In this document: positions 8,936 to 17,967 of the stretch, one piece after another
How the letters are laid out: every line of letters begins with the position of its first letter
Numbering within the stretch: position 1 is the stretch's first letter
Origin: JANQIO01 sp036351375
GTDB lineage: Bacteria; Pseudomonadota; Gammaproteobacteria; Pseudomonadales; Halieaceae
DNA: 64,000 bases
Assembly: GCA_036351375.1 (NCBI GenBank)
Contig: JAZBOY010000058.1
Coordinates: 1 to 64,000, forward strand
Direction: 5' to 3'
Program-made: the position numbers and the translations under genes
Notes under the pieces: model-generated
What the model was told of the DNA's origin: nothing
Seen by the model: only the letters and a program-made list of their open reading frames with translations
Databases searched by the model: none

Positions 8936-10561
8936 TCATACCAGCCGCGACACCGTGAGGCGGAAGCAGCTGTCTCCTGCGGCAGTCGGCCGGTAGGTGA
9001 GCGTGGCATTATTGATTTCGCACAGTTCCTTGCTGAGGTACAGCCCGAGCCCCGTGCCCTTATCGACGGTAGTATAAAATGGCTCGAACAATTTTGCCCG
9101 CTCCGAGTCCGCCACCCCGGGACCGGAATCGATCACGTCCACCACGCAGCGCTGTGCTTCCGGATCTTTCTCGACGTGAATGCCGACCCGGCCGCCGCCG
9201 TCACTGTTGGCACTGTGACGCAGGGCATTGTCCAGCAGGTTGCCGAGCACGCGCTCGAGGTGTGAGGGGTCGAAGGTGACTTCCAGCCACTCTTCGGGCA
9301 GCTTCAGCTCGATCTCTATCTGCTCGCGGTGGGTTTGGCGATACTGATCCAGGAAGTTCTGCAGCCAGCCCTTGAGCGCCAGCCGCTGGGGGTTTGGCGG
9401 TTGGCGCCGGCTGATCTGCAGCACGTTCTCAATCACGCTGTTCATGCGCTTGGCGTGGTGCTGGATGATTTCCGCGAGCTCCTGGTCGTTGGCCGCCAGC
9501 TGCTCGGATTCGCTGAGCAACTGGGCGGCGTGACTGACGGCGCCCAGCGGATTGCGAATCTCGTGGGCAATGCTGGCCGTCAGGCGACCCAGTGAAGTGA
9601 GCTTCAGCGACTGGGCCTGCTGGGTGACCGCCGTGTAGTCGTCCAGGAAGACCAGTGCCTCGCCATCGCCTGAATCCTCCAGCAGGCTGAAGCTGGCCAC
9701 TACCTGGGGCGCGTCGTCAGCGATATGCAGCGGAGCCGCCTGGTGGCTGCCGGACTCCTGCCAGGTATCGAACTGGGTGGCCAGCAGTGCGTGGTAGTCG
9801 GCCAGCGTACGGCCCTGCTCCAGTGCCATGGGCCGGTTGGGGTCCAGCAATCGTGCTGCCGCCTGGTTCATCGCCCTGACCGAGCCGTCCGCAAACACCA
9901 GCAAAATGCCGGTCTGCAGGTTGCGCACGATCTGCTCATTGAGGCGCTGCAGGTTGTAGAGATCCTCGGCCTGGTTGCGCGCCAGGGCCTCGGCCTTGCC
10001 CACTCGTCGCGCCACCATCTGGATCAGCAGGGAGACGGAGAAGATCAGCGCACTCAGCAGGCCGGCGGGCAGCAGGCTGTCGAAGGCCAGGTGGCCCTCG
10101 TTGATCAGCCGCAGGGTGTCGGCCAGGATTGCAATGACGCTCAACGCGGCAATCAAGGTGGCGATGGTGGCGATGTCGATGACCACTGCGCTGGCGGCGG
10201 CAGTGGCCAGTAGCAGGATCGGCAGGCCGCTGGACATGCCGCCACTGGCATCCGAGAGCAGCGTGATAACAAAGATATCAGTGAAAAATACGCTGAACTG
10301 GGTGACCCGGTCGTGGATCAGCCGGGTTTGCATCAGCGCCAGCAACACCAGGTTAGTGGCCAGGAAGACGATGGCCACCACGAGGTAGAGCTCGGGATTC
10401 AGCTCGCCCAGCAGCTGGCGGGTTTCTGAATTCAGCGGACTCAGCAGCAGCACGATCGACAGGATCGAGCGGTACACCACGTAGATGCGGAACAGGGAGA
10501 CCTTCTGCTGTTCCTGTATGGGCGGGGTGGGTCGGTTCAGTATGGCCGGCCGCTGGGACAT
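8936..10561 (-). CDS. pilS: Sensor histidine kinase PilS
   Basis: 541 residues. The N-terminal 190 residues carry about six hydrophobic segments (for example SILSIVLLLSP, YLVVAIVFLATNLVLLALM, LLSALIFSVSLLIQMVA). A PAS-like segment (LQTGILLVFADGSVRAMNQAAARLL) follows, then the dimerisation domain with His333 in ASIAHEIRNPLGAVSHAAQL and an ATPase domain with N box LLDNALRHSA, G1 DSGPGV and G2 GTGLGLYLSKEL. All kinase residues are intact. It pairs with the adjacent PilR; in Pseudomonas PilS senses pilin levels in the membrane. It is divergent from nadE with about 110 bases between start codons. Confidence 0.93.
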   Translation of the reverse strand: MSQRPAILNRPTPPIQEQQKVSLFRIYVVYRSILSIVLLLSPLNSETRQLLGELNPELYLVVAIVFLATNLVLLALMQTRLIHDRVTQFSVFFTDIFVITLLSDASGGMSSGLPILLLATAAASAVVIDIATIATLIAALSVIAILADTLRLINEGHLAFDSLLPAGLLSALIFSVSLLIQMVARRVGKAEALARNQAEDLYNLQRLNEQIVRNLQTGILLVFADGSVRAMNQAAARLLDPNRPMALEQGRTLADYHALLATQFDTWQESGSHQAAPLHIADDAPQVVASFSLLEDSGDGEALVFLDDYTAVTQQAQSLKLTSLGRLTASIAHEIRNPLGAVSHAAQLLSESEQLAANDQELAEIIQHHAKRMNSVIENVLQISRRQPPNPQRLALKGWLQNFLDQYRQTHREQIEIELKLPEEWLEVTFDPSHLERVLGNLLDNALRHSANSDGGGRVGIHVEKDPEAQRCVVDVIDSGPGVADSERAKLFEPFYTTVDKGTGLGLYLSKELCEINNATLTYRPTAAGDSCFRLTVSRLV

Positions 10562-10672
10562 AGGGTGCTTTGTGTTCTTATTGTGCAGATGTCCCCAAGT
10601 CTACCCGCTCGGGACTTTGCTTAGGAAGGCGCATTGCAAGACAATATGCGCCCCGTTCACAGGACCTGCAGC

Positions 10673-12301
10673 ATGCCCGCCTTCGACATCATCATGGCCC
10701 AGATCAACACCCTGGTTGGCGACTTCGACGGCAACGTCGAACAGGTGCTTGCCCTGGTGCGCCAGGCGGAGACGGAAAGCGAAGGCCCGGTACTGGTCTT
10801 CCCGGAGCTGACCCTGTGTGGCTACCCGCCGGAAGACCTGCTGCTGCGACCCAGCGTCGAGCGCCGCGTCAACGCGGCGCTGGCCACCCTCTGCGCCGCC
10901 GTCGACCATGCCTACGTGGTGATCGGCTACCCGCGGCGGCGCGGCGGCAAGCTCTACAATATGGCGGGCGTGGTGCACCGCGGTGAGGTGATCGCCGAGT
11001 ACGCCAAGCAGTGCCTGCCGAACTACCAGGTGTTTGACGAAAAGCGCTATTTCGACACCGGCGATCGCGCCTGCGTTGTAGACATCCACGGCGTGCCGGT
11101 CGCTCTCAGTGTGTGCGAGGATATCTGGGAACCGGAACCCATCGCCCAGGCCCGGGCGGCCGGCGCTGCCCTTCTGCTGAACCTCAACTCTTCGCCGTTT
11201 CACCGCGGCAAGCAGCAGGAGCGCGAGGCCATGGTGGCACAGCGAGCCCGGGAGAACCGCCTGCCGGTGGTGTACGTGAACCAGGTGGGTGCCCAGGATG
11301 AACTGGTGTTTGACGGTGGCTCCTTTGCCGTCAATGCCGACGGTGAGCTCTGCGCTCGCGCCCCGGCCTACCTGCCCTCGCGGGAGAGCCTGAAAGTCTC
11401 GGAGGAAGCCGGCCAGTACCGGCTGGAAGCGGCGGAAATCGCGCCCCTGCTGGACCCCCTGGAAAGCGTTTACCAGGCCCTGGTGGTGGGCGTTCGAGAC
11501 TACGTGAACAAGAACCGTTTCCCCGGTGTGGTGCTGGGCCTGTCCGGGGGCATCGATTCCGCCCTGACCCTGGCGGTGGCGGTGGATGCCCTGGGCCCGG
11601 AGCGGGTCGAGGCGGTGATGATGCCGTTCCGCTATACCGCGCAGATGAGCGTGGAGGATGCCGCCGAGCAGAGCGCACGCTTGGGCGTGGCCCACAAGGT
11701 GATATCCATCGAGCCGATTTACGAGGCCTTTGTCGCCAGCCTGGCGGAAGAGTTCGAGGGCCTGGACGCGGATACCACAGAGGAGAACATGCAGGCTCGC
11801 TGCCGCGGCGTTCTGCTGATGTCCATCTCCAACAAAAAAGGCTCGCTGGTGCTGACCACCGGCAACAAGAGCGAAATGGCAGTGGGCTACTCGACGCTGT
11901 ACGGCGATATGGCCGGTGGCTTCGACGTGCTCAAGGATGTGCCCAAGACCCTGGTCTACGCCCTGGCGGAACACCGCAACCGCCGCAACCCGGTGATCCC
12001 CGAGCGGGTCATCACCCGGCCACCGTCGGCGGAGCTGCGCCCCGACCAGAAAGACCAGGACAGCCTGCCCGACTACGAGGTGCTGGATCGCATTCTCGAG
12101 CTCTATATCGAACAGGACATGAGCGCCGAGGACATCATCGCCGAGGGCCTGGAACGCGCCGACGTCGAGCGCGCCGTGCGACTGGTCGACCTCAACGAAT
12201 ACAAGCGCCGCCAGGCCCCCATCGGCGTACGCATCACCCGCCGCGGCTTCGGCCGCGACCGCCGCTACCCCATCACCTCTGGCTGGAAGATCGGTCATTA
12301 G
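10673..12301 (+). CDS. nadE: Glutamine-dependent NAD+ synthetase
   Basis: 542 residues from the ATG at 10673, with AGGACC upstream at 10661. The N-terminal nitrilase-type glutaminase domain has the triad Glu (FPELTLCGYPPEDLL), Lys (YAKQCLPNY) and Cys (VCEDIWEP). The C-terminal synthetase domain has the ATP pyrophosphatase loop LGLSGGIDSALTLAVAVDALG and the TTGNKSEMAVGYSTLYGD region. It catalyses the last step of NAD synthesis from deamido-NAD with glutamine as nitrogen donor. The frame is open to 10634, but the conserved protein begins at MPAFDIIMAQINTLVGD. Cytosolic. Confidence 0.95.
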   Translation: MPAFDIIMAQINTLVGDFDGNVEQVLALVRQAETESEGPVLVFPELTLCGYPPEDLLLRPSVERRVNAALATLCAAVDHAYVVIGYPRRRGGKLYNMAGVVHRGEVIAEYAKQCLPNYQVFDEKRYFDTGDRACVVDIHGVPVALSVCEDIWEPEPIAQARAAGAALLLNLNSSPFHRGKQQEREAMVAQRARENRLPVVYVNQVGAQDELVFDGGSFAVNADGELCARAPAYLPSRESLKVSEEAGQYRLEAAEIAPLLDPLESVYQALVVGVRDYVNKNRFPGVVLGLSGGIDSALTLAVAVDALGPERVEAVMMPFRYTAQMSVEDAAEQSARLGVAHKVISIEPIYEAFVASLAEEFEGLDADTTEENMQARCRGVLLMSISNKKGSLVLTTGNKSEMAVGYSTLYGDMAGGFDVLKDVPKTLVYALAEHRNRRNPVIPERVITRPPSAELRPDQKDQDSLPDYEVLDRILELYIEQDMSAEDIIAEGLERADVERAVRLVDLNEYKRRQAPIGVRITRRGFGRDRRYPITSGWKIGH

Positions 12302-12427
12302 GTTTCTCTCTGTTGGAGCGCTGTTGCCGCACGCGCGACACCAGGGGGCTTTCCGGGACGCGCCCGGGCTACGACGCGCCCGGTGAAAAGTCAGGTGCGC
12401 GGGCAAGGTTTATGCGGTGATGTAGCG

Positions 12428-12445
12428 CCTCGCTGCTCAGCGAGG
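12428..12445. other. Hairpin between convergent nadE and bamD
   Basis: CCTCGCTG is followed after two bases by CAGCGAGG, an 8-bp perfect inverted repeat. It lies in the 165-base gap between the convergent nadE and bamD genes. No T-tract follows on either strand, so an intrinsic terminator is not supported. The rest of the gap shows nothing I recognise. Confidence 0.4.
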
Positions 12446-12466
12446 GCATTGCAGGCAAGCGGTCTT

Positions 12467-13402
12467 CTAGAGAGAACCGTCCCTGGGGCGGTTGTCGAAC
12501 TCAGGTGGGGCTGCTCTATCCAGCAGGCCGAAGCTGACCATGTTGAGGAACGAGCGGTCGATGCCTTCAGCCGTGTAGCTGCTGACGAACTTGCCGTTCT
12601 CGTCCACCGACGGGTGTTCCGGGTAGTTGAGTACCAGCACGTCCAGTGAGTCCTGCGCCAGCTGGTCCAGGCCCAGCAGCAGGTAACCCTGCACCATTAC
12701 CGCCAGGCCGTCGGCGACGGCGGGGGTCTGCGGGAAGTTCTCCACCACGTAGCGGCCGCGGTTGACGGCCGCCACATAGGCGCCGCGCTTGAAGTAGTAG
12801 TTCGCCACGTTGATCTCGGAGCGGGCCAGCAGGTTGCGAAGGTGCACCATGCGCGAGCGGGCGTCCGGAGCGTAGGGGCTGTCCGGGAAGCGGGCCAGCA
12901 ACTGTGAGAATTCCGCGAAGGCTTCACGGGCGTAGGAGGTGTCGCGCTTGGTAATGTCCTTGGGCAACCAGCGTTCGAATATCCCCTGGTTCTGGGTGTA
13001 GGCGGCCAGGCCCTTCATATAGAAGGCATAGTCGACGTTGGGGTGCTGGGGGTGCAGGCGAATGAAGCGGTCGGCGGCCTCGATGGCGGCCTCGTGCTCG
13101 AAGTTGCTGTAGTGCGCGTAGATCAGCTCCAGCTGGGCCTGCTCCGCATAGCGGCCGAAGGGGAAGCGCGATTCCAGCAGCTGCAGGGCCTGCACTGCCA
13201 GGTCGTAGTTCTTGTTGCGCAGGTAGCGCTGGGCCTCCTGGTAGAGCTCGTACTCGGAAGAGTTGGCGCCCGGCGGCAGGTCGAGTTCATCGTTCCCGGA
13301 GCAGCCCGCCAGCAGTACCAGAAACAGCGATAGTGTAAGCCCCAGGAGGGAGCGGCGGCGGAGCAACGGGAATGTGCGTGATAACATGTCGAATGGCGGC
13401 AT
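12467..13402 (-). CDS. bamD: Outer membrane protein assembly lipoprotein BamD
   Basis: 311 residues. The signal peptide LLGLTLSLFLVLLAGC ends in a lipobox (LLAGC), so the mature protein is a lipoprotein of the outer membrane inner leaflet. The mature part is a chain of TPR helices, starting with the BamD hallmark SSEYELYQEAQRYLRNKNYDLAVQALQLLESRFPFGRYAEQAQLEL. BamD is an essential member of the BAM complex that inserts beta-barrel proteins. A second ATG at 13387 is an equally plausible start, since neither has a good ribosome binding site. Divergent from rluD with about 40 bases between, as in many gammaproteobacteria. Confidence 0.94.
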   Translation of the reverse strand: MPPFDMLSRTFPLLRRRSLLGLTLSLFLVLLAGCSGNDELDLPPGANSSEYELYQEAQRYLRNKNYDLAVQALQLLESRFPFGRYAEQAQLELIYAHYSNFEHEAAIEAADRFIRLHPQHPNVDYAFYMKGLAAYTQNQGIFERWLPKDITKRDTSYAREAFAEFSQLLARFPDSPYAPDARSRMVHLRNLLARSEINVANYYFKRGAYVAAVNRGRYVVENFPQTPAVADGLAVMVQGYLLLGLDQLAQDSLDVLVLNYPEHPSVDENGKFVSSYTAEGIDRSFLNMVSFGLLDRAAPPEFDNRPRDGSL

Positions 13403-13443
13403 TTTCGAGCCGCGTATTTAAACACAGGAGCCCTCTGACCGCC

Positions 13444-14400
13444 ATGCTGGAGCACATCGAGCAGGAGGCCTTGGTCACCGAAGAACAGCACGGCAAACGC
13501 TTGGACCAGGTCGCCGCTGAGCTGTTCCCCGAATTTTCCCGCTCCCGCCTGCAGGCCTGGATTCGCAGCGGCGAGCTGCTGATCGACGGCGCTGCGGTCA
13601 AGCCGCGCGACAAGGTGTCAGCCGGCGCCCGGCTCACCCTGGTGGCGGCGCTCGAGGAAGCGGTGAGCTGGCAGGGCGAGGCGATTGAGCTGGACCTGTA
13701 TTTCGAGGATGCCGACATCCTGGTGCTCAACAAACCACCGGGGCTGGTTGTGCACCCGGCTGCGGGTCACAGCAGCGGTACCCTGGTAAACGCGCTGCTC
13801 AACCAGTACCCGGAACTGGCCAACCTGCCGCGGGCGGGGATTGTGCACCGGCTCGACAAGGATACCTCGGGCCTGATGGTGGTGGCGCGCTCCCTGCGCG
13901 CCCACACCAGCCTGGTGGAGCAATTGCAGGCACGCAGTGTCAGCCGCGAGTACGCAGCGGTCACTATTGGTGCCATGACCGGCGGCGGCACTGTGGATGC
14001 GCCCATTGGCCGCCACCCCAAACAGCGCAAGAAGATGGCCGTGGTGCACGTCGGCGGCAAACCAGCAGTAACCCACTACCGGGTGGCCGAGCGTTTCGGG
14101 CACCACACCCATGTCGCCGTGCACCTGGAGACCGGGCGCACCCACCAGATCCGTGTGCACATGGCGCACATCCACTACCCGTTGGTGGGGGATCCGCAAT
14201 ACGGCGGCCGGCCCAGGCTGCCGCGGGGCGCTGAGCCCGAGCTGGTCGATACCCTCCGTGGGTTTCCACGCCAGGCCCTGCACGCCCGGCGGCTGGGCCT
14301 CGTCCACCCCGGCAGCGGCGAGGAGATGCTGTGGGAATCCGAGCTGCCCGATGACATGGAGGCGCTGCTGGATTGCCTGCGGCGCTGTGACGCGCCGTGA
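13444..14400 (+). CDS. rluD: 23S rRNA pseudouridine synthase RluD
   Basis: 318 residues from the ATG at 13444; the frame is open to 13372, but that would overlap bamD. An S4 domain occupies about residues 15-75 (GKRLDQVAAELFPEFSRSRL). The catalytic domain has HRLDKDTSGLMVVA with the nucleophilic Asp, GRTHQIRVHM and a C-terminal FPRQALHARRLGL segment, all characteristic of RluD. It modifies helix 69 uridines (1911, 1915, 1917 in E. coli numbering). Its stop overlaps the next start by four bases, so the two are coupled. Confidence 0.94.
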   Translation: MLEHIEQEALVTEEQHGKRLDQVAAELFPEFSRSRLQAWIRSGELLIDGAAVKPRDKVSAGARLTLVAALEEAVSWQGEAIELDLYFEDADILVLNKPPGLVVHPAAGHSSGTLVNALLNQYPELANLPRAGIVHRLDKDTSGLMVVARSLRAHTSLVEQLQARSVSREYAAVTIGAMTGGGTVDAPIGRHPKQRKKMAVVHVGGKPAVTHYRVAERFGHHTHVAVHLETGRTHQIRVHMAHIHYPLVGDPQYGGRPRLPRGAEPELVDTLRGFPRQALHARRLGLVHPGSGEEMLWESELPDDMEALLDCLRRCDAP

Positions 14401-15062
14401 GTTTGCTGGTGCCGGACTGGCCTGTTCCAGACGCTGTTGTCGCCTTCTCGACGACCCGCATCAGCGGCGATACTGCCCGGCCCGCGCTGCTTGCAGGGTA
14501 CCCAGAGCCGCGTATTACCCAGGTGCATGGCAAGCGGGTGGTCGATGCTGCCAGCGTCAGCGGTAGCGTTGAGGCGGACGGCATTACCAGCGCGGTTCCC
14601 GGCACCGTTTGTCGTGTGGTGACAGCAGATTGCCTGCCGGTGCTGTTCTGCAATACCGCGGGCACCGAGATCGCGGCGGTTCACGCGGGCTGGCGAGGCC
14701 TCGCGGCAGGCATTCTCGAGCAAGCGGTGGCGGCAATGGCGTCGTCACCCGACCGGTTGCTGGCGTGGATTGGCCCGGCCATCAGCCAGGCCAACTACGA
14801 GGTCGGGGCTGAGTTGCTGGAAGCCTTCCTGCACACCGCCCCGGGCCAGGAAGCTGCCGTTCGCCGCTGTTTCCAGCCCTCCGGCGAGAAATACCGGGCC
14901 GACCTGGTAGCGCTGGCGCGGCTCAGGCTGTCGACCTGTGGCGTCGATGCGGTTTACGGCGGCGGCTTCTGTACCTTTGCCGACAGCGATCGTTTTCACT
15001 CCTTCCGCCGCGACGGGGAGGCCGCCGGGCGGCTTGTCACGGGGCTTTGCATCCTGCGCTGA
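14397..15062 (+). CDS. pgeF: PgeF/YfiH-family multicopper-like oxidase (laccase domain protein)
   Basis: 221 residues from a GTG at 14397 that overlaps the rluD stop (GTGA). The three conserved metal ligands of the family are visible: His in QVHGKRVVDA, Cys in VTADCLPVLFCN and His in AVHAGWRGLAAGI, and the IGPAISQANYEVG segment follows. Family members were first called laccases; later work assigned purine nucleoside phosphorylase/adenosine deaminase activity and a peptidoglycan-editing role (PgeF) in E. coli. It is slightly shorter than the E. coli protein (243). Cytosolic. Confidence 0.9.
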   Translation: MSLLVPDWPVPDAVVAFSTTRISGDTARPALLAGYPEPRITQVHGKRVVDAASVSGSVEADGITSAVPGTVCRVVTADCLPVLFCNTAGTEIAAVHAGWRGLAAGILEQAVAAMASSPDRLLAWIGPAISQANYEVGAELLEAFLHTAPGQEAAVRRCFQPSGEKYRADLVALARLRLSTCGVDAVYGGGFCTFADSDRFHSFRRDGEAAGRLVTGLCILR

Positions 15063-15078
15063 GGCGTCTATACACATA

Positions 15079-15106
15079 CTTGAAACAGGGCTATTTGCCC
15101 CCATCT
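15079..15106 (+). promoter_or_regulatory. Sigma-32 heat-shock promoter of clpB
   Basis: CTTGAAA at 15079-15085 and CCCCATCT at 15099-15106, separated by 13 bases, match the E. coli RpoH consensus (CTTGAAA, 11-16 bases, CCCCATNT) at essentially every position. Transcription would begin near 15113-15116 and give a leader of about 45 bases before clpB. No other gene lies between. Confidence 0.92.
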
Positions 15107-15159
15107 AGGGGGTAATCAAGCAATGACTCGCTGCATGGGCAGCGGAGAGGTTTCAAGCA

Positions 15160-17745
15160 ATGCGCATGGACAAACTGACCAACCCCCTGCAGGTCGCGCT
15201 GGCCGATGCCCAGTCACTGGCAGTGGGCCGTGACCACAACTTTATCGAGCCGGTGCACCTGCTGGTGGCGCTGATGCAACAGCAGGGCGGCGTGGCCCGC
15301 CCGCTGCTGGCCAAGGCCGGCGCCAACGTCGCCGGGCTGGAGAGCGCTGCGGCAGCGGCCATGGACGCCCTGCCGAAAGTGACCGGTGGCGCCGGCGATA
15401 TTCACCTGGGCAACGACACCGGCCGGGTATTGAACCAGGCTGACAAGCTGTCCCAGCAGCGCGGAGATGCCTATATTTCCAGCGAACTGGTACTGCTGGC
15501 CATGTTGGCTGCTGGTGGCAGTGCCGCCAGGCTGCTCAAGGACGCCGGGGCGACCGAAGCCGCGCTGGGCGGCGCGATTGACGCCCTGCGCGGCGGCGAG
15601 ACGGTCAATGACCCGGCGGCGGAGGAGTCACGCCAGGCGCTGGACAAGTACACCATCGATCTGACCGCGCGGGCGGAAGAGGGCAAGCTGGACCCGGTGA
15701 TCGGCCGCGATGACGAGATTCGCCGCTGTATCCAGGTGCTGCAGCGCCGCACCAAGAACAACCCGGTGCTGATTGGCGAGCCCGGCGTTGGCAAGACCGC
15801 GATCATCGAGGGCCTGGCCCAGCGGGTGGTCAACGGCGAGGTGCCCGAGAGCCTGCGCGACAAGCGCATCCTTTCCCTGGACCTGGGCTCACTGCTGGCC
15901 GGGGCCAAGTTCCGCGGCGAGTTCGAGGAGCGCCTCAAGGCGGTGCTCAATGAGCTGTCGAAGCAGGAAGGCCGCATTGTGCTGTTCATCGACGAACTGC
16001 ACACCATGGTAGGCGCCGGCAAGGCCGAGGGTTCCATGGACGCCGGCAACATGCTGAAGCCGGCGCTGGCCCGCGGCGAGCTGCACTGCGTGGGGGCCAC
16101 CACGCTCGATGAGTACCGCCAGTATGTGGAGAAGGACGCCGCCCTGGAACGTCGTTTCCAGAAGGTGCTGGTGGACGAACCCAACGAGGAAGACACCATC
16201 GCGATTCTGCGCGGCCTCAAGGAACGCTACGAGGTGCACCACGGCGTGGACATCACCGACAGCGCCATCATTGCCTCGGCCAAGCTGTCCCAACGCTACA
16301 TCACCGATCGCAAGCTGCCCGACAAGGCCATCGACCTGGTGGACGAAGCCGCCAGCCGCATTCGCATGGAAATCGATTCCAAGCCCGAGTCAATGGACCG
16401 GCTTGAGCGTCGTCTCATCCAGCTCAAGATCGAGCGCGAGGCCGTCAAGAAAGACACCAGTGATGCCGCTCGCAAGCAGCTGGACAAGCTGGAGGAAGAC
16501 ATCAATAAGGTCGAGAAGGAATATGCCGACCTGGAGGAGATCTGGAAGGCCGAGAAAGCAACCGTGCAGGGCGAGGCCCAGATCAAGAGCGAGCTGGAGC
16601 AGGCCAGGATCGAGCTGGAATCCGCGCGCCGGGCCGGCGACCTGACGCTGATGTCAGAGCTGCAGTACGGCAAGATTCCCGAGCTGGAGAAGCAGCTGGA
16701 GCAGGCCGGCAAGGCAGAGGCAGGTGACAGGACCCTGTTGCGTAACAAGGTAACCGAAGAGGAGGTGGCCGAGGTGGTCTCCCGCTGGACCGGCATCCCG
16801 GTATCCAAGATGCTGGAGGGCGACCGCGAGAAGCTGCTGCGCATGGAAGATGCCCTGCACGAGCGCGTGGTGGGCCAGGACGAAGCGGTTCAGGCGGTGG
16901 CCAATGCCGTGCGCCGTTCCCGCGCCGGCCTGGCGGACCCGAACCGTCCGAATGGTTCTTTCCTGTTCCTCGGCCCCACCGGGGTGGGCAAGACCGAACT
17001 TTGCAAGTCGCTGGCCGAGTTCCTGTTTGATTCCGAGCAGGCCATGGTGCGTGTGGATATGTCGGAGTTCATGGAGAAGCACTCGGTGGCCCGTCTTATC
17101 GGTGCACCTCCCGGCTATGTCGGCTATGAAGAGGGCGGCTACCTGACCGAAGCGGTGCGGCGCCGGCCCTATTCACTGCTGCTGTTGGACGAGGTCGAGA
17201 AGGCGCATCCGGATGTGTTCAACATCCTGCTGCAGGTGCTGGAAGACGGTCGCCTGACCGACGGCCAGGGCCGCACCGTGGACTTCCGCAATACGGTGGT
17301 GGTGATGACCTCCAACCTGGGCTCGGACCTGATCCAGGAGATGGCCGGCGAAGAGCACTACGACGCCATGAAAGCAGCGGTGATGGGCGTGGTGGGTACC
17401 CACTTCCGCCCGGAATTCATCAACCGTATTGACGAAACGGTGGTATTCCACCCGCTGGGCCAGGAGCAGATTCGTGGCATTGCCCACATCCAGCTGGCCG
17501 GGCTACACGCCCGCCTGCAGGAACGCGATCTCTCACTGGTGATCGACGACGAGCTGCTGGACAAGCTGGTGGAAGTGGGCTTCGACCCGGTCTACGGTGC
17601 GCGGCCGCTGAAGCGGGCGATCCAGCAGCAGCTGGAGAACCCACTGGCCCAGGACCTGCTGGCCGGCAAGTTCCCGCCCGGCTCGACGATCCACGCCAGC
17701 CTGGAAGGGAACTCCGCTATCTTCTCGGCTGAACAAGCCGCCTGA
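15160..17745 (+). CDS. clpB: Protein disaggregase ClpB
   Basis: 861 residues. Order of domains: N-terminal Clp_N repeat (about 1-145), AAA+ domain 1 with Walker A GEPGVGKT, a coiled-coil middle domain (about 405-525, rich in KLEEDINKVEKEYADLEE), AAA+ domain 2 with Walker A GPTGVGKTE, and the C-terminal D2-small domain ending VYGARPLKRAIQQQLENPLAQ. ClpB extracts polypeptides from aggregates together with DnaK. The ATG at 15160 has GAGAGG nine bases upstream; a second ATG at 15166 is too far from it. Expressed from the heat-shock promoter just upstream. Confidence 0.97.
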   Translation: MRMDKLTNPLQVALADAQSLAVGRDHNFIEPVHLLVALMQQQGGVARPLLAKAGANVAGLESAAAAAMDALPKVTGGAGDIHLGNDTGRVLNQADKLSQQRGDAYISSELVLLAMLAAGGSAARLLKDAGATEAALGGAIDALRGGETVNDPAAEESRQALDKYTIDLTARAEEGKLDPVIGRDDEIRRCIQVLQRRTKNNPVLIGEPGVGKTAIIEGLAQRVVNGEVPESLRDKRILSLDLGSLLAGAKFRGEFEERLKAVLNELSKQEGRIVLFIDELHTMVGAGKAEGSMDAGNMLKPALARGELHCVGATTLDEYRQYVEKDAALERRFQKVLVDEPNEEDTIAILRGLKERYEVHHGVDITDSAIIASAKLSQRYITDRKLPDKAIDLVDEAASRIRMEIDSKPESMDRLERRLIQLKIEREAVKKDTSDAARKQLDKLEEDINKVEKEYADLEEIWKAEKATVQGEAQIKSELEQARIELESARRAGDLTLMSELQYGKIPELEKQLEQAGKAEAGDRTLLRNKVTEEEVAEVVSRWTGIPVSKMLEGDREKLLRMEDALHERVVGQDEAVQAVANAVRRSRAGLADPNRPNGSFLFLGPTGVGKTELCKSLAEFLFDSEQAMVRVDMSEFMEKHSVARLIGAPPGYVGYEEGGYLTEAVRRRPYSLLLLDEVEKAHPDVFNILLQVLEDGRLTDGQGRTVDFRNTVVVMTSNLGSDLIQEMAGEEHYDAMKAAVMGVVGTHFRPEFINRIDETVVFHPLGQEQIRGIAHIQLAGLHARLQERDLSLVIDDELLDKLVEVGFDPVYGARPLKRAIQQQLENPLAQDLLAGKFPPGSTIHASLEGNSAIFSAEQAA

Positions 17746-17778
17746 GGCCACCCGCCCGAAGCCTGACATCATCTGGCC

Positions 17779-17808
17779 CGGCGCCCCTGCATCAATGCAG
17801 GGGCGCCG
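17779..17808. other. 13-bp perfect hairpin between convergent genes
   Basis: CGGCGCCCCTGCA, loop TCAA, TGCAGGGGCGCCG: a perfect 13-bp stem with a four-base loop, 33 bases after the clpB stop and facing the convergent DUF4124 gene. It is strong enough to stop transcription in both directions, but no T-tract follows on either strand. The remaining 160 bases to the next gene show no further structure I can name. A palindrome sharing the GGCGCCCCTG half-stem lies at 38369-38394. Confidence 0.7.
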
Positions 17809-17967
17809 ACCAAACAGAAATGAGTGAAGGTGAAGTCTGGCGCCTCAGAACAGATGAGGAACCTGTAACTCCAGTGGTGCCAATGGTGCTTTTATTGTTA
17901 GAAGCACGCGAGCGGGCTAGCGCCTCCAGCCCCTCTTAGTGGCTTAAGCCCCCAGCGGTTTTATGAA

